DNA from: Micropterix aruncella
Taxonomy: Eukaryota > Arthropoda > Insecta > Lepidoptera > Micropterigidae
Length of the DNA stretch: 64,000 nt
NCBI GenBank assembly: GCA_944548615.1
Contig: OX155973.1
Location: 6,617,326 to 6,681,325, forward strand
Reading direction: 5' to 3'
Under the pieces are notes generated by a model, which was not told where the DNA came from, did not search any database, and worked only from the letters and a program-made list of their open reading frames with translations. Both the position numbers and the translations under genes were made by a program. Shown piece by piece: positions 10,591 to 22,800 of the stretch (positions are counted from its first letter, which is position 1; each line of letters begins with the position of its first letter).

Positions 10591-11330
10591 GGTGCTCCTA
10601 AACGGACTATACTTTTACAGCAATATGTTGCTGCAATATTGGCAACTATAACCCGGCTATCACTGCAACATTTTAATGGATCATATGGCTGGAATATATA
10701 TAGCCCAGCAATATTTCTGACAAAGTATGGCCCATCATTTTGTCACGTAAACGGGCAACAATGGCCGACGAAATTATACATGTCGCAGCGGCTTAATGTT
10801 TTAAAAGAAAATTTTAAACAAGAAAAAAGAGGAGAATGTGGATTCGTCCTTAAAAAAGGGGGACATTAAATATCTAAGCATGAATGTTTTTGAGTTTATA
10901 AACATTTCAATACACTAATAAATAATATCAATTATTTCAGGCAATTTTATATGATATATTAGAATAGATAATAATATTTTATAGATCAAAAAATTTGATC
11001 ATCAAATGATATGAATACAAATTGAAGATCTAAAGTTTGCCGTGCGTCGTGTCTCGCATCAGAAATAGACGCACTTATGCCGCAAAACTAAACCACTATA
11101 AAGCTGGCCGGGCATTATTGCAGTATTTTTGATTGCAAAGCGACCGTCCAGCAACATGCCGGCCACACATAAAAATGCGTCGGCCATACCAAAAATGTGT
11201 GGCAATATGGCCGGGCCTTAATAAAAATGTTGGCGTGTATTGCATAGTATAGTTGGTATTGTTAGCAATGTTGCCGGCAAATGTATTGCAGCCACATATT
11301 GCAGCGAAAATGTGGCCCGTTTAGGAGCGC
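10591..11330. mobile_element. Long-TIR MITE
   Basis: The ends are inverted repeats beginning GGTGCTCCTAAACGG and, from the right, GCGCTCCTAAACGG. Both sides then hold repeated GCAATAT/GCTGCAATAT-type subterminal motifs for 100-200 bp. No coding capacity is seen. The target-site duplication is not clear. Confidence 0.7.
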
Positions 11331-11369
11331 TTTAAATAAAATATATAGGAAATATCCTGTGTTGGGTCA

Positions 11370-11485
11370 ATCGATTGATTATTTAAATTGACTTATCAAT
11401 CATGATTGATTTAGTTGCGACTAATGTTAATCACGATTGACGTAATCGGTACTAAATCAATTAGTCGTTAATCGTTAATTGTGAC
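11370..11485. repeat. AT-rich cluster of ATTGAT/ATCAAT inverted motifs
   Basis: About 115 bp contains repeated, partly palindromic ATCAATCATGATTGAT-like units and TTAATCG variants. It may be a decayed foldback element. Nothing coding is visible. Confidence 0.4.
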
Positions 11486-12503
11486 TAACTTGCTCTTTAG
11501 ATACCACCTAGTCTGTCTGCGTGTGTGTGTGTGAAGTGTGTGTATTCCTTCACGATAGCACTCAAACGCTTCATCCGATTGAGCTTAAATTTGGCATGCA
11601 TGCATCATTGGTTATGGCAAGAGTTGAAAAGATTGTGGATGGAATTTATCCACCAGAGAGCACGCTAGTCACACTTCAATTTGGAAATATTACACACAGA
11701 GACTTGAAATTCGGTTAGGCCGAAATCACATTGTGAATTATTGGTTGGAATACCTCATATACAAGTGGCACAAATATTTTTTATAGTCCGCCATATATTA
11801 GTTAAATAGTAAGGCAAGGGCCTTACAAAAGCGGCAACGCTTGCGATGCGTGGCTCGTTCAAATTAGAATTTGAAGGCTCATGGCGACTCGTGTTTGCAA
11901 TTTGATTTTTAAATTGAATGAGATGACGCGCGTTCGAAATTCAAATTTTCATTGTTCTGCGTCGCATATTAACCCTCCAACCGCCGGCTATTTTCCTATT
12001 TTTTAATTAAAATCGCCGGCCAATTTAATTATACAGGTCGTAACTTGGCTGTTTTCAACTATGTCTTGGCTGCTGTCAGCCCGCAGCCGTGCAACTCGAG
12101 AACGTGGAAAATGCGACTCTCGATGTTGCAGGGCATGAGGGCAACATAAAAAGATTGTACGGGGAAATAGCGCAGAGATTATATGCAGCTCCGCGGAACC
12201 GTATGGAAAAAGCTGAACGAGCACGTAGGGGAGCACGGGTAGGAGTGAACCATTTTTTTTTAAAACAGTCATTACTTTTAAACTAAAAAAAATACGAATA
12301 AGCGGTGAAAAGCAACAGTTAGCTATATTTCTAGTAATATTAATGGACACAAAACACATTTAAATCATTCAAAGAGTACTTAAGTATTAACTTACAAAGT
12401 AAGAAATACCTATTGGCTCACTTCTCCCCATGCACGGGTAGGACTGAATCACATCCTGGGTTTAAGTGAGCCATAGGTATTTTGACATATTTTAGTATAA
12501 TAA

Positions 12504-15500
12504 TCAACGAACATTAATTGAATGAAACTTTATAGCAAATTTGTAATGGCAATGACGTCTCTTAGTTGTCCCTGAAAACTCTGGTTGAGGTAGAATCATT
12601 TTAATATCCTCGTAAGGCACATTCGTAATGTCAGGAATATTTGGCATTATAAAAATATCACCTTTTTTACGGAGAAAACTAACTGTGAATTCGAGTTCAT
12701 TAACACCTAATATCTTTCCAACATAGAATACATTAGGCTTCTTAGGGACAGTAAATTTTACTAAAATGTAATCTCCTTCAGCTGGATTGTCATTAAAGTT
12801 AGGTAGTGTTTCTTCACCAATAATCAAATCCTCCAATTCAAAATCAGAATCAGATGAATCCTGTAATATGACTTCTTCTTCATCTTCATCGTCGCTGCTG
12901 CTCAAAGCATGACTTATATTCTTCTTCATTTTAGCTAACTTTTTATTACATGGTCTATTTTCGATTTCTATTTTTTCAGGAGTGTCTGTGGCGATCATTG
13001 ATTTTCCCTTTTTACGATTCTTTGAAACGTCACTTCGTTTCGTTGCCTTGGGATAACCCTTGAATTGCTGTGGACTTAAAAAAAATCCAGACGAAGCCAA
13101 ATCCTTTTGATTAGACTCGTCAGGCAGAGCATATGATGTTGATGGTTGTTGATTAGGATCGAAAAGCTCGGTAGATAATGCTAGTTGACCCTCAAAATTT
13201 GGGGGATTACTTGTCGGTATGGCAGAATTTATGTCTCATTTCAAATTCCTCGGCAGAAAAATCACCCATCAGGGAAAAGACGTCTCGGGTGATCATGTTA
13301 TAGAGCATTTCAAAAGTTGCCTGGCGAAAATAGATGCCTTGCTAATTTCTGGCCCTCGTAAGGCCTGGATCTATGACAATTATCTAACGTCACATTTGTC
13401 ATGGCCCTTTCTTATTTACGATTTTACCAAAACCCAACTGTCCCGTCTAGATGCACTGGTGACAGCTAGTTTAAAATCCTGGCTGTCCTTAGCCAAACCA
13501 GCTGACCCCTCGACTCTCTTCAGGTCCAAACAAAATTTTGGGCTAGCGCTTAAACTGCCCTCTCTGCTCTACGCCAACTCCAGAATAACCAAAAATTCGA
13601 TTCTGTGCAATTCCAAAGATCCGGCAATATCGAAGCACGTAATAAGTGGCTGTAGTGATTCAAATGAACTACAAGCCCGCGTAGACTTCCACAAAAGGTT
13701 CCTTACTGGAATCAGCCAGAATGGCACTGGTCTGGGGTATGGCAGTACAACCACGAGCGACGTGGACTTGAAGAAGTCTCTTTTGCGGGGAGATTACGAC
13801 AGCAAGAGTATGGCTCATGCTATTGGCCTTCAATGCCAGAATGACTGGACAACAATTGGTGACTTTTGCATTCCGCCTCCAATGCACTGGAAGGTAATGC
13901 TCTATGACTGGACGCCAGAGATGCTGAAATTTTATTTGAATGCCTTTCAGCATACACTTCCAGACCCCAGTAACCTCGCTCGTTGGAGCTTTGCCGAGGA
14001 TAGTTCTTGTCCCCTCTGTAGCAATACCCCTTGCACAGCTAGACACATTCTAGCTGGCTGCAAGGTGGCCTTAGATCAAGGACGGTACACTTACCGCCAT
14101 GACAAAGTTCTCGCTGTTATTCGCGAGGTAATTAGTCTCTCAGTGGCTCGTGCCAACAAGGGTTTGACAGTATCCTCCAAACCCCCAATACAGTTTGTGC
14201 GGGATGGCTCTAAAGGCAAAAAACATTTAACTACAAAACCTTTCTCAATAATCGAGAAAGCTACAGATTGGACTCTGGAGGTTGATTCGGTCTCTAAGCA
14301 GTATAAATTCCCTGAAAGTCTCGGATGCACAGCCCTCCGTCCAGATATAACTCTTTACTCTCTATCTCGGAAGGTGGCTCTTATTGTAGAATTAACTGTT
14401 CCATGGGAATCAAATATCCCAAAAGACCACGAGTACAAATTAAATAAATACCATGATCTTGCAAATGCCGTAACCCGGAACGGCTTCACTGTTCACCTTC
14501 ACGCGGTGGAAGTTGGCGCTCGTGGCCTGCCAGCTAAATCTCTATTTCACCTCTTTAAAGATCTTGGCCTTTCCAGAAAAATAATCAACTCTTTCTTAGA
14601 AAAATTATCTAAAACTGCGATTTGCGCATCTCAAATTCTATGGCTTCGAAGGGGGAGTGAATGGGTGGCAAGGTGAACGCTCACATGTGGCAAGACAGCT
14701 GTCCTAAACCTACCACAGCCGGTTCGTAAGTCCGGAATCCACTGCTCACCCCCCAGAAGTGTAAAAAATAGTATTATGATGGGCCCGACTCCGGTCGGTG
14801 AATTCCATGGCAGCTCCGTTTGTATTTATTTATATAGCATCGGGACATCTTCGATGACTAAATCCCTGTCAGTAACCGCACTACACATGAAATCAATTTC
14901 TGTAAATACTTCTCGGTCATAAGGAAATATGCCGGTTTTTTTAAATGCAGATATGATATTAGAGGGCGTCATTGCCTTTTGATATGCTATTCCAACACAT
15001 GATGCTACTTGATAAATGCTAAAAGTTTTCCCAGGATTATGAAGCATCCAGGAATCTATTGCTGAATTATATGCCGTCTTGAACGGCCCAAACACTCCTA
15101 CATCTAACGGTTGTAATTTATTTGTTGAGTGTGGTGGTACGGTCAAGATTGTAACTCCATGCTCCTTGGCCTCATCGATCACTGCTATAGACAGGTGAGC
15201 TTCACAATTGTCATAAATTAACAATGATGGATTTTCTCTGCTGCTGGATGTGCATTTGATAAAGTGCCTCATAACTTCAAGGCAAAGTTTGCTAGACCAA
15301 GAGTTCCACTGGGGGCTCCTACCCCCATATGCTCCTGGTAATGAACTCTAGGAAAGACAAGTGCTGGTGGAATATATTGAACAGATGCACTAATTATTGC
15401 ACAAGTAGTTACAAGAGTCCCTCTTTCTCCGCTAGTAACTTTGGAAACACTCTTGATGCCCTTTTCTGCGATGACCTAGAAACAAAATACATAATGAAGG

Positions 15501-15967
15501 AACCGGTAGAAGGATTTATAAAAATAAATAGCACTTCCACTTCCAATAATTTTACCTTTTGAGGTTTCTGTACAGTAACGGTGCCAGTTTCATCAAGGTT
15601 GTAAATTCTTGTGCCATTTGCAAATGCTGGTGACCTTGCTATAGCTTCTTTCAATTTATCGAAAAATATATTCACATTGTGAACATTAAACGATGTTGCC
15701 CTAGAAAGAGAACAACCTTCAGGTGTCCGAAGGGATAAATCAGGATAACGTCTTCTGAAATTATTCATCCATTCGAGACCACCCATTTTATCCTTATGCC
15801 AGTTTTGAGGAACATTAATTTTATTGATAATCGCCATCTCATATGCCACACGACGACATTCATTCATTGGAAGACCATAAAACATCCTGGAACAGCTAAT
15901 GATATTCTTTCAGTGCTAGCTCCTGCTCATTGGTGAATATTCTTTTGGCATAGTAGTTTGGTGGCAT
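12504..15967 (-). pseudogene. pogo/CENP-B-type DDE transposase, disrupted
   Basis: Reading leftwards from an ATG at 15967: an N-terminal HTH segment (MPPNYYAKRIF), a frameshift near 15890, more HTH sequence, and IYNLDETGT with the first catalytic Asp. An 80-bp intron follows (15476-15555, GT-AG). Then come LVTTCAIISASVQYIPPALV, a frameshift near 15300, LLIYDNCEAH with the second Asp, and the PPHSTNKLQPLDVGVF-GPFK block. The R2-like insert breaks the frame after VPMLY. The remaining C-terminal part (13220-12504) is an acidic tail plus a GDYILVKF/YVGKILGV domain typical of long insect Tigger-like proteins. Two frameshifts plus the insertion make it dead. Confidence 0.85.
13235..14828 (+). mobile_element. 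R2-like (RLE-class) non-LTR retrotransposon, family 1, 5'-truncated (copy B)
   Basis: An intact reading frame runs to a stop near 14676 and covers the end of the reverse transcriptase, a CCHC zinc motif (CPLC, then H and C in ARHILAGC) and a restriction-like endonuclease domain (RPDI, VELTVPWE, then KYHDL with the Lys). Family RLE elements nick the target with this domain. It is nearly identical to copy C, so insertion is recent. The 3' UTR ends in a TTTA-rich tail. It lies antisense in the pogo transposase gene. Confidence 0.85.
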
Positions 15968-16521
15968 TGTTACTGCTGTAAATTAAATAAAAATCTATAC
16001 ATTTGTGTTACCTAGAAAAATATAATAATAATAATATTCCCAAGGGGAGGAGTGAACCATGGTTCACTGCTCCCCGGTCGATAATGGTTCAATCCTCCTC
16101 AAGCAGCGAAAAATATTTGAATAAATCACAATTTCTTATTTTTAATAATATACCTTTAAACACACACATTACTATAAAATCAATAGTCTATTACTTACGT
16201 ATTATTAACGTGCTGGTATTTTGCCCCAAAATTTGACCCGAAAAACAAATTCCACAATCTGCATAAAATAAAATTTGACGCCAAAATACTAGCGTACCAC
16301 CAACAACGCGCGCACACGCAGCGGGAGCCGGGCACTGATCATATAAATAGAGCCGGGCGGCAACTAAATCAATATGGCGGACATACGACGTGACCTCGCT
16401 GATGCGGTTTTGGCCAGTATCGGTGTGAGTGTGCCATACATACATAGAGAGTGATTCACTCCTCCCCATGGTTCACTCCTACCCGTGCTCCCCTACGCGT
16501 CTCCCGCGGTTGGAGGGTTAA

Positions 16522-16834
16522 CAGAAATTTTCGCCAACTGCTCATCGACTTTATTTATGAAATAATTATTCAGATCGAATAAGTCCCTGACTACCTGCCG
16601 GGAAAGTTGGGTTGACATAAACGATTTTTTTTAACTCTAAAAACTTTCGTGCAATTTTTGGCATTCAGTAGTTTTTAAAAGGAGCGCTCTTGTGCTCACA
16701 CTGAACGTAATAGTGAACAGTATGGCAACACCGTTGTTGTGACTTGTCTTTTTCGGAGGCGAATGATTTGACAGTTCTTCCGTTGTGTCGGGTTTTCTTT
16801 GATTTGTCTGAAGAGGCTCTAAAAACCGTTTGAA
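16522..16834 (+). promoter_or_regulatory. Probable TXNL1 promoter and 5' UTR region
   Basis: This is the only DNA between the pogo element end and the TXNL1 start codon. It contains one copy of the dispersed CCTGCCGGGAAAGTTGGGTT motif at 16593-16620. No TATA box or initiator could be assigned. The call is positional. Confidence 0.35.
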
Positions 16835-19800
16835 ATGGGTTTAGCGACTGTGATCAACGACGAAGGCCATTTCCAAGGGGAAATGGCAGCAGCCGGAACC
16901 AAACTAGTCGTTGTGGACTTCACGGCGACCTGGTATGTAAGCTAACATACGAATCCTTCTCCTTCCTGTTACAGTGATAAAAATCGTAATAATTGAATGC
17001 CATTCCGGCGTCTTTCTGGAATACGATAGTTTCGTGTTTTACCTGATTGACTTTTCAATTTTTCGTGATGAAAATCGGGTTTTTACTAACTCTTTGATGT
17101 GATTAAAAACAGAGAATATATTCAGTTTAGGTCAGTATTCTATTGTTGAATAAAAATCACGCTATTAAATTCGATTATTTTAATGCTAAGTAAATCCGAA
17201 AGAAAATTTTATTAATATTTTAAGACCATAATATGAAAGTATGGATATTTGGGCAAGTTTAGGTAAGTATTCTACATTGAAGGGGTTTTAACGTCACCCG
17301 AAACTGCAAAAATCTTTCTTCGGCCTCAATAAATAAGCGAAGGTATTTATTAGGTAATGCTACCAGTTCTACATTGTCAATTTTTTTTACAACACCCGAC
17401 TATTCACCACGCTGATTCCAAAACTGCAATAATCTTTTGTCGGACTAAATAAATAAGCCACATATAGACATTTAAAGAAGTGTTGGACACCTACATTTCG
17501 GTAGGTTCAGTTAGTTTTTTTTTAAACAATTCATAAACACCTATATGTCAGTATTTTAAACCGTCATAAAAACTATATTTAAAAATTATTAAAAAAACCA
17601 ACATGTTTTAAAAAAAAAAATGTAGGTGGTTGTCAAATTTTTCGAACGTTTGGTTCTGCGTCGGCGGAGTGGCGGCCATATGTGCACCAGATTTCAATAT
17701 TTTTACCGCCAACCCTCACTTGTTTAAATTGCAAGCTACTAATCATTTATTCCTTTATGATAGCTAGTATTATAAGTGTCATTCTATTTGTATAGTTACG
17801 GTAATATCATTATTAATTTTACTTCTCAATGCCTTGGTTTTTCTGTTATGTTGATTAGTAATAAGTGAATAACAAAATAAATAAAAATAAATAAATAATG
17901 CCCAGGGGAACTGATCCACCATGCCATGGCAGGAAAAACAGATTCCTTAACGGGGGTTTGTCCCTCTTTGAGGAGGCTACTGGATAGGAAATGAACTGAG
18001 AGTTGAGCCGACAAGAGATAACGAGCAGGAAGGCCCAACTGCACAGAAACCGTTAACTCCCACAGAATTTTCCACAGTTAATCCTATTTTTACACTACTG
18101 CCCAACAAAAATAAGTGTAATGTGTTCAGAGTCCATCTACGTATGTTTTCCGTTTCTTTATTCCACTATAGGTTCTAAACGCTCAAACCGATTTAGAAAT
18201 ATGTGGTATTGTTAGAACCATTGTCATTCCCAGTGTTATAGGGTACCTTAACTGTTAAAATATCAAGTAAACAGTTGTCTAAATATCCAAATCTCTAAAT
18301 GTCAATAAATTAACATAAATATATCGTGTTTAGTGTCAAATGAAAGATTTGATTGAGTACATTACCGAAATGTACATCTATCTATATGGATAAATACATA
18401 AACCACAAGTATTTCATTAAAAGAACATTAGTAATGGCGTATATAAAATATAATAATAATAATCAATAAAAATAGCTAAAAACGAATAGTCAGCCTATTG
18501 TATCGATTAGGGTTTGATTTACGGAGTATTTTTAAGTGATTATGGAATAAATTTACATATCAATACCATTTAACCCGTTGAGTATGAGTCAACCAAATCT
18601 GGTCGCGAAACAATTATCCATTGAGTACGAGTTGACCAAATCTGGTCGCGCGTTTTTTTCACTTCTTTGACGTTGTCATATTTATTCATAATTATCTAAT
18701 TGTTTTACAAAATGATATTTCAATATTCTATATTCGAAAGTAGTTTCGTAGTTATAGTACTTTAAGTCGATGTCGCCGAAAATCCTGCAAAAGAGACAGA
18801 TGCATCCATGAAAATACCCATTTACTCCAAGGTTTAAATGGGTATTATAAAGATCACAGCAGCGTGTGAGTACTCCATTCCTTGATGCATTAGTTTTAAA
18901 ACGCGGCAATCGAAACAGGTCAAATTGGCGTGTGGTCCTCATTGGGGCGTTAATATTGATCGCTCCCACCAGGTCAGAGCAATCGAATATACCATTCATT
19001 ATTTTATGAGGCACAGAGCATCATTCAAGTTGCGCCGATAATATAGCAAATTTATTTTAAATAGTAAGGCCGCCTCGTTAGTAGTATTACAATAACTTTC
19101 GTCGTTTTTTATTCTTTTTAATATATTTAGTTATACGCAATCATTCGTATTATAATAATTAGGTAATGTTTATTTTCTATTTTTTTTGTGAAAGGTGCCC
19201 TCCGTGCCAACGCATAGCTCCTTTCTTCGAGCAGCTACCAGCTAAGTTTCCGCGTGCCGTTTTCTTAAAAGTGGACGTCGACAAGTGCGCGGACACGGCT
19301 TCAACTCAAGGTGTAACTGCTATGCCTACGTTTATGTTCTTCAGGAACCGGGTAAGGATAAACAGAAATATCGAGAAGCTATTTACGACACATCAAAGAG
19401 CCATTACAAACACTTTAGAGCAGCGGTTTCCAAAGTGTGGGTCGCGACCCACTGGTGGGTCGCGAGCCGATTCCAGGTGGGTCGCGGACACAACGTATGA
19501 GCGTAGGGCAGATAGACGACGAGATAGATTGACAAGTTTCAGTGTATTTAGGATACCTACAGACAATATAATAAAATAAAATAAATATAGCACTTGAAAA
19601 GAATAGAATATAAAACTTGCAACAGCGCGGTAAGATGAAAAAGCCGCACGAAGAGACAGTGCAGCGCCACGTCTCTAGCCTCGTCTCGCTCGCCTTCGGC
19701 CGCTGCGCGGCCGGGCGGCACAACGCCGTATTTGTGGGAAAGTATAAAGACAAAGTACAGGAACAAGCTAGATTTGTCAAATTCTCTGCGCTTAAAAATA

Positions 19801-22800
19801 TCTCGCATAAAGTTGACGTAGAAGCTGTAATTTGGAAAAATAGAAATCAAGCTTATCCGTCACACTAAATTATTTCGTAAGTAGGAAGGTATATGAACGT
19901 AGTTCTTAGTTTCTATTTTTTGTATTGTCGCACATTAGAATTTCCTACAAAATAAAGTCTTACTTATGATACTTACAAATGAATTGTTTATTTTTTACAT
20001 CAAACCACACACTAACTTTTCTGAAAAGCTTCTCGCTGGGTCGCAAAATATTGTGATTTTAAAAAGTGGGTCGCGGGGTCAATAAGTTTGGGAACCCCTG
20101 CTCTAGAGATTTAATTACTTACACAATAAGGTGTGAAAACAAAGAAACAAATTTTTAGCGGGTGAAATCTCTGTTACTATCAAAATGTAACAAAGACTTA
20201 ACACTCGCTTTCCTCTTGCTGCCAAATTATAGATTACAGGAACGACTGATCAAAGAAGGTGCGTTCGGCTTCTTCTTCTCCGTCGTTCCCTTATTACTGA
20301 GGATCGTGGCCACTAGACAACAGTTTGCCTACGAGGCTCCTCCACTTCGACCTGTCTTCTGCATGGCGGATCGCAGATTGTATTGACCCTTTTGTAACTT
20401 CTTTGATGAGGTCGTTCCATCTGGCCGGTGATCTGTCTCTGCTTCTTCTTCTCTCCACTTGACCCCCGGAAAGCATTTTCTCCAGATTCTCTGGGTTTCT
20501 CCTGGCAACATGACCGAAGAACTGCAGGACCCTTCTCATGCATACATTTTGCGGTGTCGACTACAACGGGCGAGCCCGTCACCACAGGACGTTTTAACGA
20601 TTAGTCGTTCTGTCGCCCTGCAGTGAACGTAGAAGACTTTGGACAGTACAATTCTACGTCCAGCTACGTCACAACCCGTGAGAGTCCAACGCCTTACCGC
20701 GAGTGAGCCAGGAATAAACCCGGCGGGCTCGAGATACTCGCGGCCCTCACTTCCAATTGTGACCAGATTTCTCCGGTCTCTCGATTGGTTCCGAGTTCGA
20801 GGTCGCTTGCACGGTCCTCTCCCTTACGAAGCGGTGAAACGGAGTGCACCGAATCTATCGCGGACCAAGGCGTCCTTTGCCCGACTCTGAACCGGGATCG
20901 GATGGCCAATGGTCATTTCAAGAGCAGTCGCCGTAAGGTAGACAACCAGCCCCGCTCTGTAGGAAACAATACAGTTCCCAGACTCCCCCGACTGTTAGTT
21001 GGAGAGCACAATCGATTGGCTTGTGCCGCACGGTGTGCAGACCGTCCAGGGGCGCCAGAGGTTTGATTCCCAGAATAGACTGGTTGACCCAGTGTCCTAC
21101 CCAGGATTCGCACCCCATGCGGGGAGGCCGTCGGATGGGTGTTGACCCGTGAGTGTGACCGACCCTGAACACATGGGTCATCGTGGCCACCTCATCATGG
21201 GCCCGTTAGCCCCCAAAAGTGGAGAGTCTCACTTGGATGCCGAGTTCTTCCAGGACAGATTTGTTGGTGCGGCGTGCTGTCCATGGGTTTCCTAGCATTT
21301 TACGCCAACACCACATCTCCAGTGCATCGATTTTGGTGCGTATCCGAGCCTTCAGCGTCCATGTCTCCGATGCATAGAGAAAGATTGAGAAAACCAGAGC
21401 TTGAACCAGCCTGACCTTAGTCCGCTTGCTTATACCCCGATTCTTCCACAGCCTTTCTAGCTTGCTCTTGGCAGATCTTGCCATCTGGCTTCTGCGGGAG
21501 GCTTCTTTTTCACAGTTTCCGTCGTTGCATATCATGGAGCCAAGATAGACAAAGTCTTTCACAGCTTGAAGATCACTCAGCTCGTTGGTGCGTTGCATGG
21601 TTCCAGTCCGGTCCACAAACATGAGTTTGGTCTTGCTGCGGTTCATGTGCTGTCCATACTCCTTGCTTTCCTTCTCCACCCTGCGTAATAGGGTCGCCAA
21701 CTCATTTTCATCGGCACTTATGATGGTCGTGTCGTCGGCGAATCTTAGGTTGTTGATTCTGAGACCTCCTATGCGAATTCCACCCTCTCATTCGTCTAGG
21801 ATTTTTCTCATTTTATGTTCGCCGATCAAATTGAAGAGTTTCGGAGATAAGATGCACCCTTGTCTGACCCTCTCTCTGTTTTGAAGGTATTCGAAAGCTC
21901 ATCGTCCAACTTTACTCTCGAAGCGCCTTTCATATACAGACTCTGTATGAGGAATATAAGGTGGTTTGGGATCCCCATATCGCGCATAACCTTAACCCGG
22001 TCGCTCCGTAACATCCCCTAGCGGACCAAATGTCGGCCGCCTAACACTCCGTAACGTTGTATACGGGACCAAACGCTCGCCGCTGCGAAATATGCAATTT
22101 ACAATTCGAGGGCGCTACGATATGGCCAAAATATCTTTAATTCAAGATTTCCTTCTGGCAATATCGAAGGATGATTTAAAAAGTGAGCATAGACGTCAAA
22201 CGCTAGTGTCCGCCGGCAACCACCACGGTCGCGTACCGTTCTGCGAAATGTGTGATAAAAATGGTGTGTGTGCGTTGTGTGAGTGCAATTTACTGGAGAA
22301 CAGTGAGTAATTTGCATTTTAAGTAGTTTCTAAATAAGGATTAGTCATTTGAGATAGTCCATTTGCTGTTTTTCACGAATTTTTAAACAAAAGACTTCGG
22401 CGACAACACAGCCCTCCCGAAAAAATGGCATTTTTATTTTGTAATGTTTGTGAATTATCCCGATATATCGCGAAATTGGACGTGATGTAGCTTTAATTTA
22501 CTAACAAAATAGGTATTGCTTCATTTACATCCTAAGTTATCACATAATTAGGCGTATTTTGAACATTATATTATGTTGTTTTCTAATATGACTCGCGCAA
22601 AGAAACTTGTTTTGATAATTACTATGAGAGAATTAAGTGCGGTTTTTTATAGTTTTTCGATGAAATCTGACTCTTTGGAGTATAGTAATTAGTTATTAGG
22701 CATATAATAATTATATAATGAGACAATATAATTGAAAAAATCTAACGAATTTTATATTATGAGCATTCAAAGTTTATTATTAAGTTTTGGAAACTCTCAA

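Larger units (their letters stand above)
11972..16518 (-). mobile_element. pogo/Tigger-type DNA transposon, split by an R2-like retroelement
   Basis: Terminal inverted repeats ACCCTCCAACCGC lie at both ends with TA on each side (11970-11971 and 16519-16520). The transposase gene runs on the minus strand. Subterminal copies of a GGGGAG-GAGTGAACCATGG motif occur at 12225-12250, 12420-12440, 16040-16075 and 16450-16495, partly palindromic. The insertion at about 13235-14828 adds 1.6 kb, so the original element was about 2.95 kb. It ends 316 bp before the TXNL1 start codon. Confidence 0.85.

Noticed and set aside
10564..10869. 101-aa ORF at the left end of the long-TIR MITE
   Set aside because: It crosses the TIR and subterminal repeats and has no recognisable domain.
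20639..21066. Several 70-90 aa ORFs within repeat S on both strands
   Set aside because: The same ORFs recur in other copies with frameshifts, and the open frames reflect GC-rich repeat sequence rather than coding constraint.
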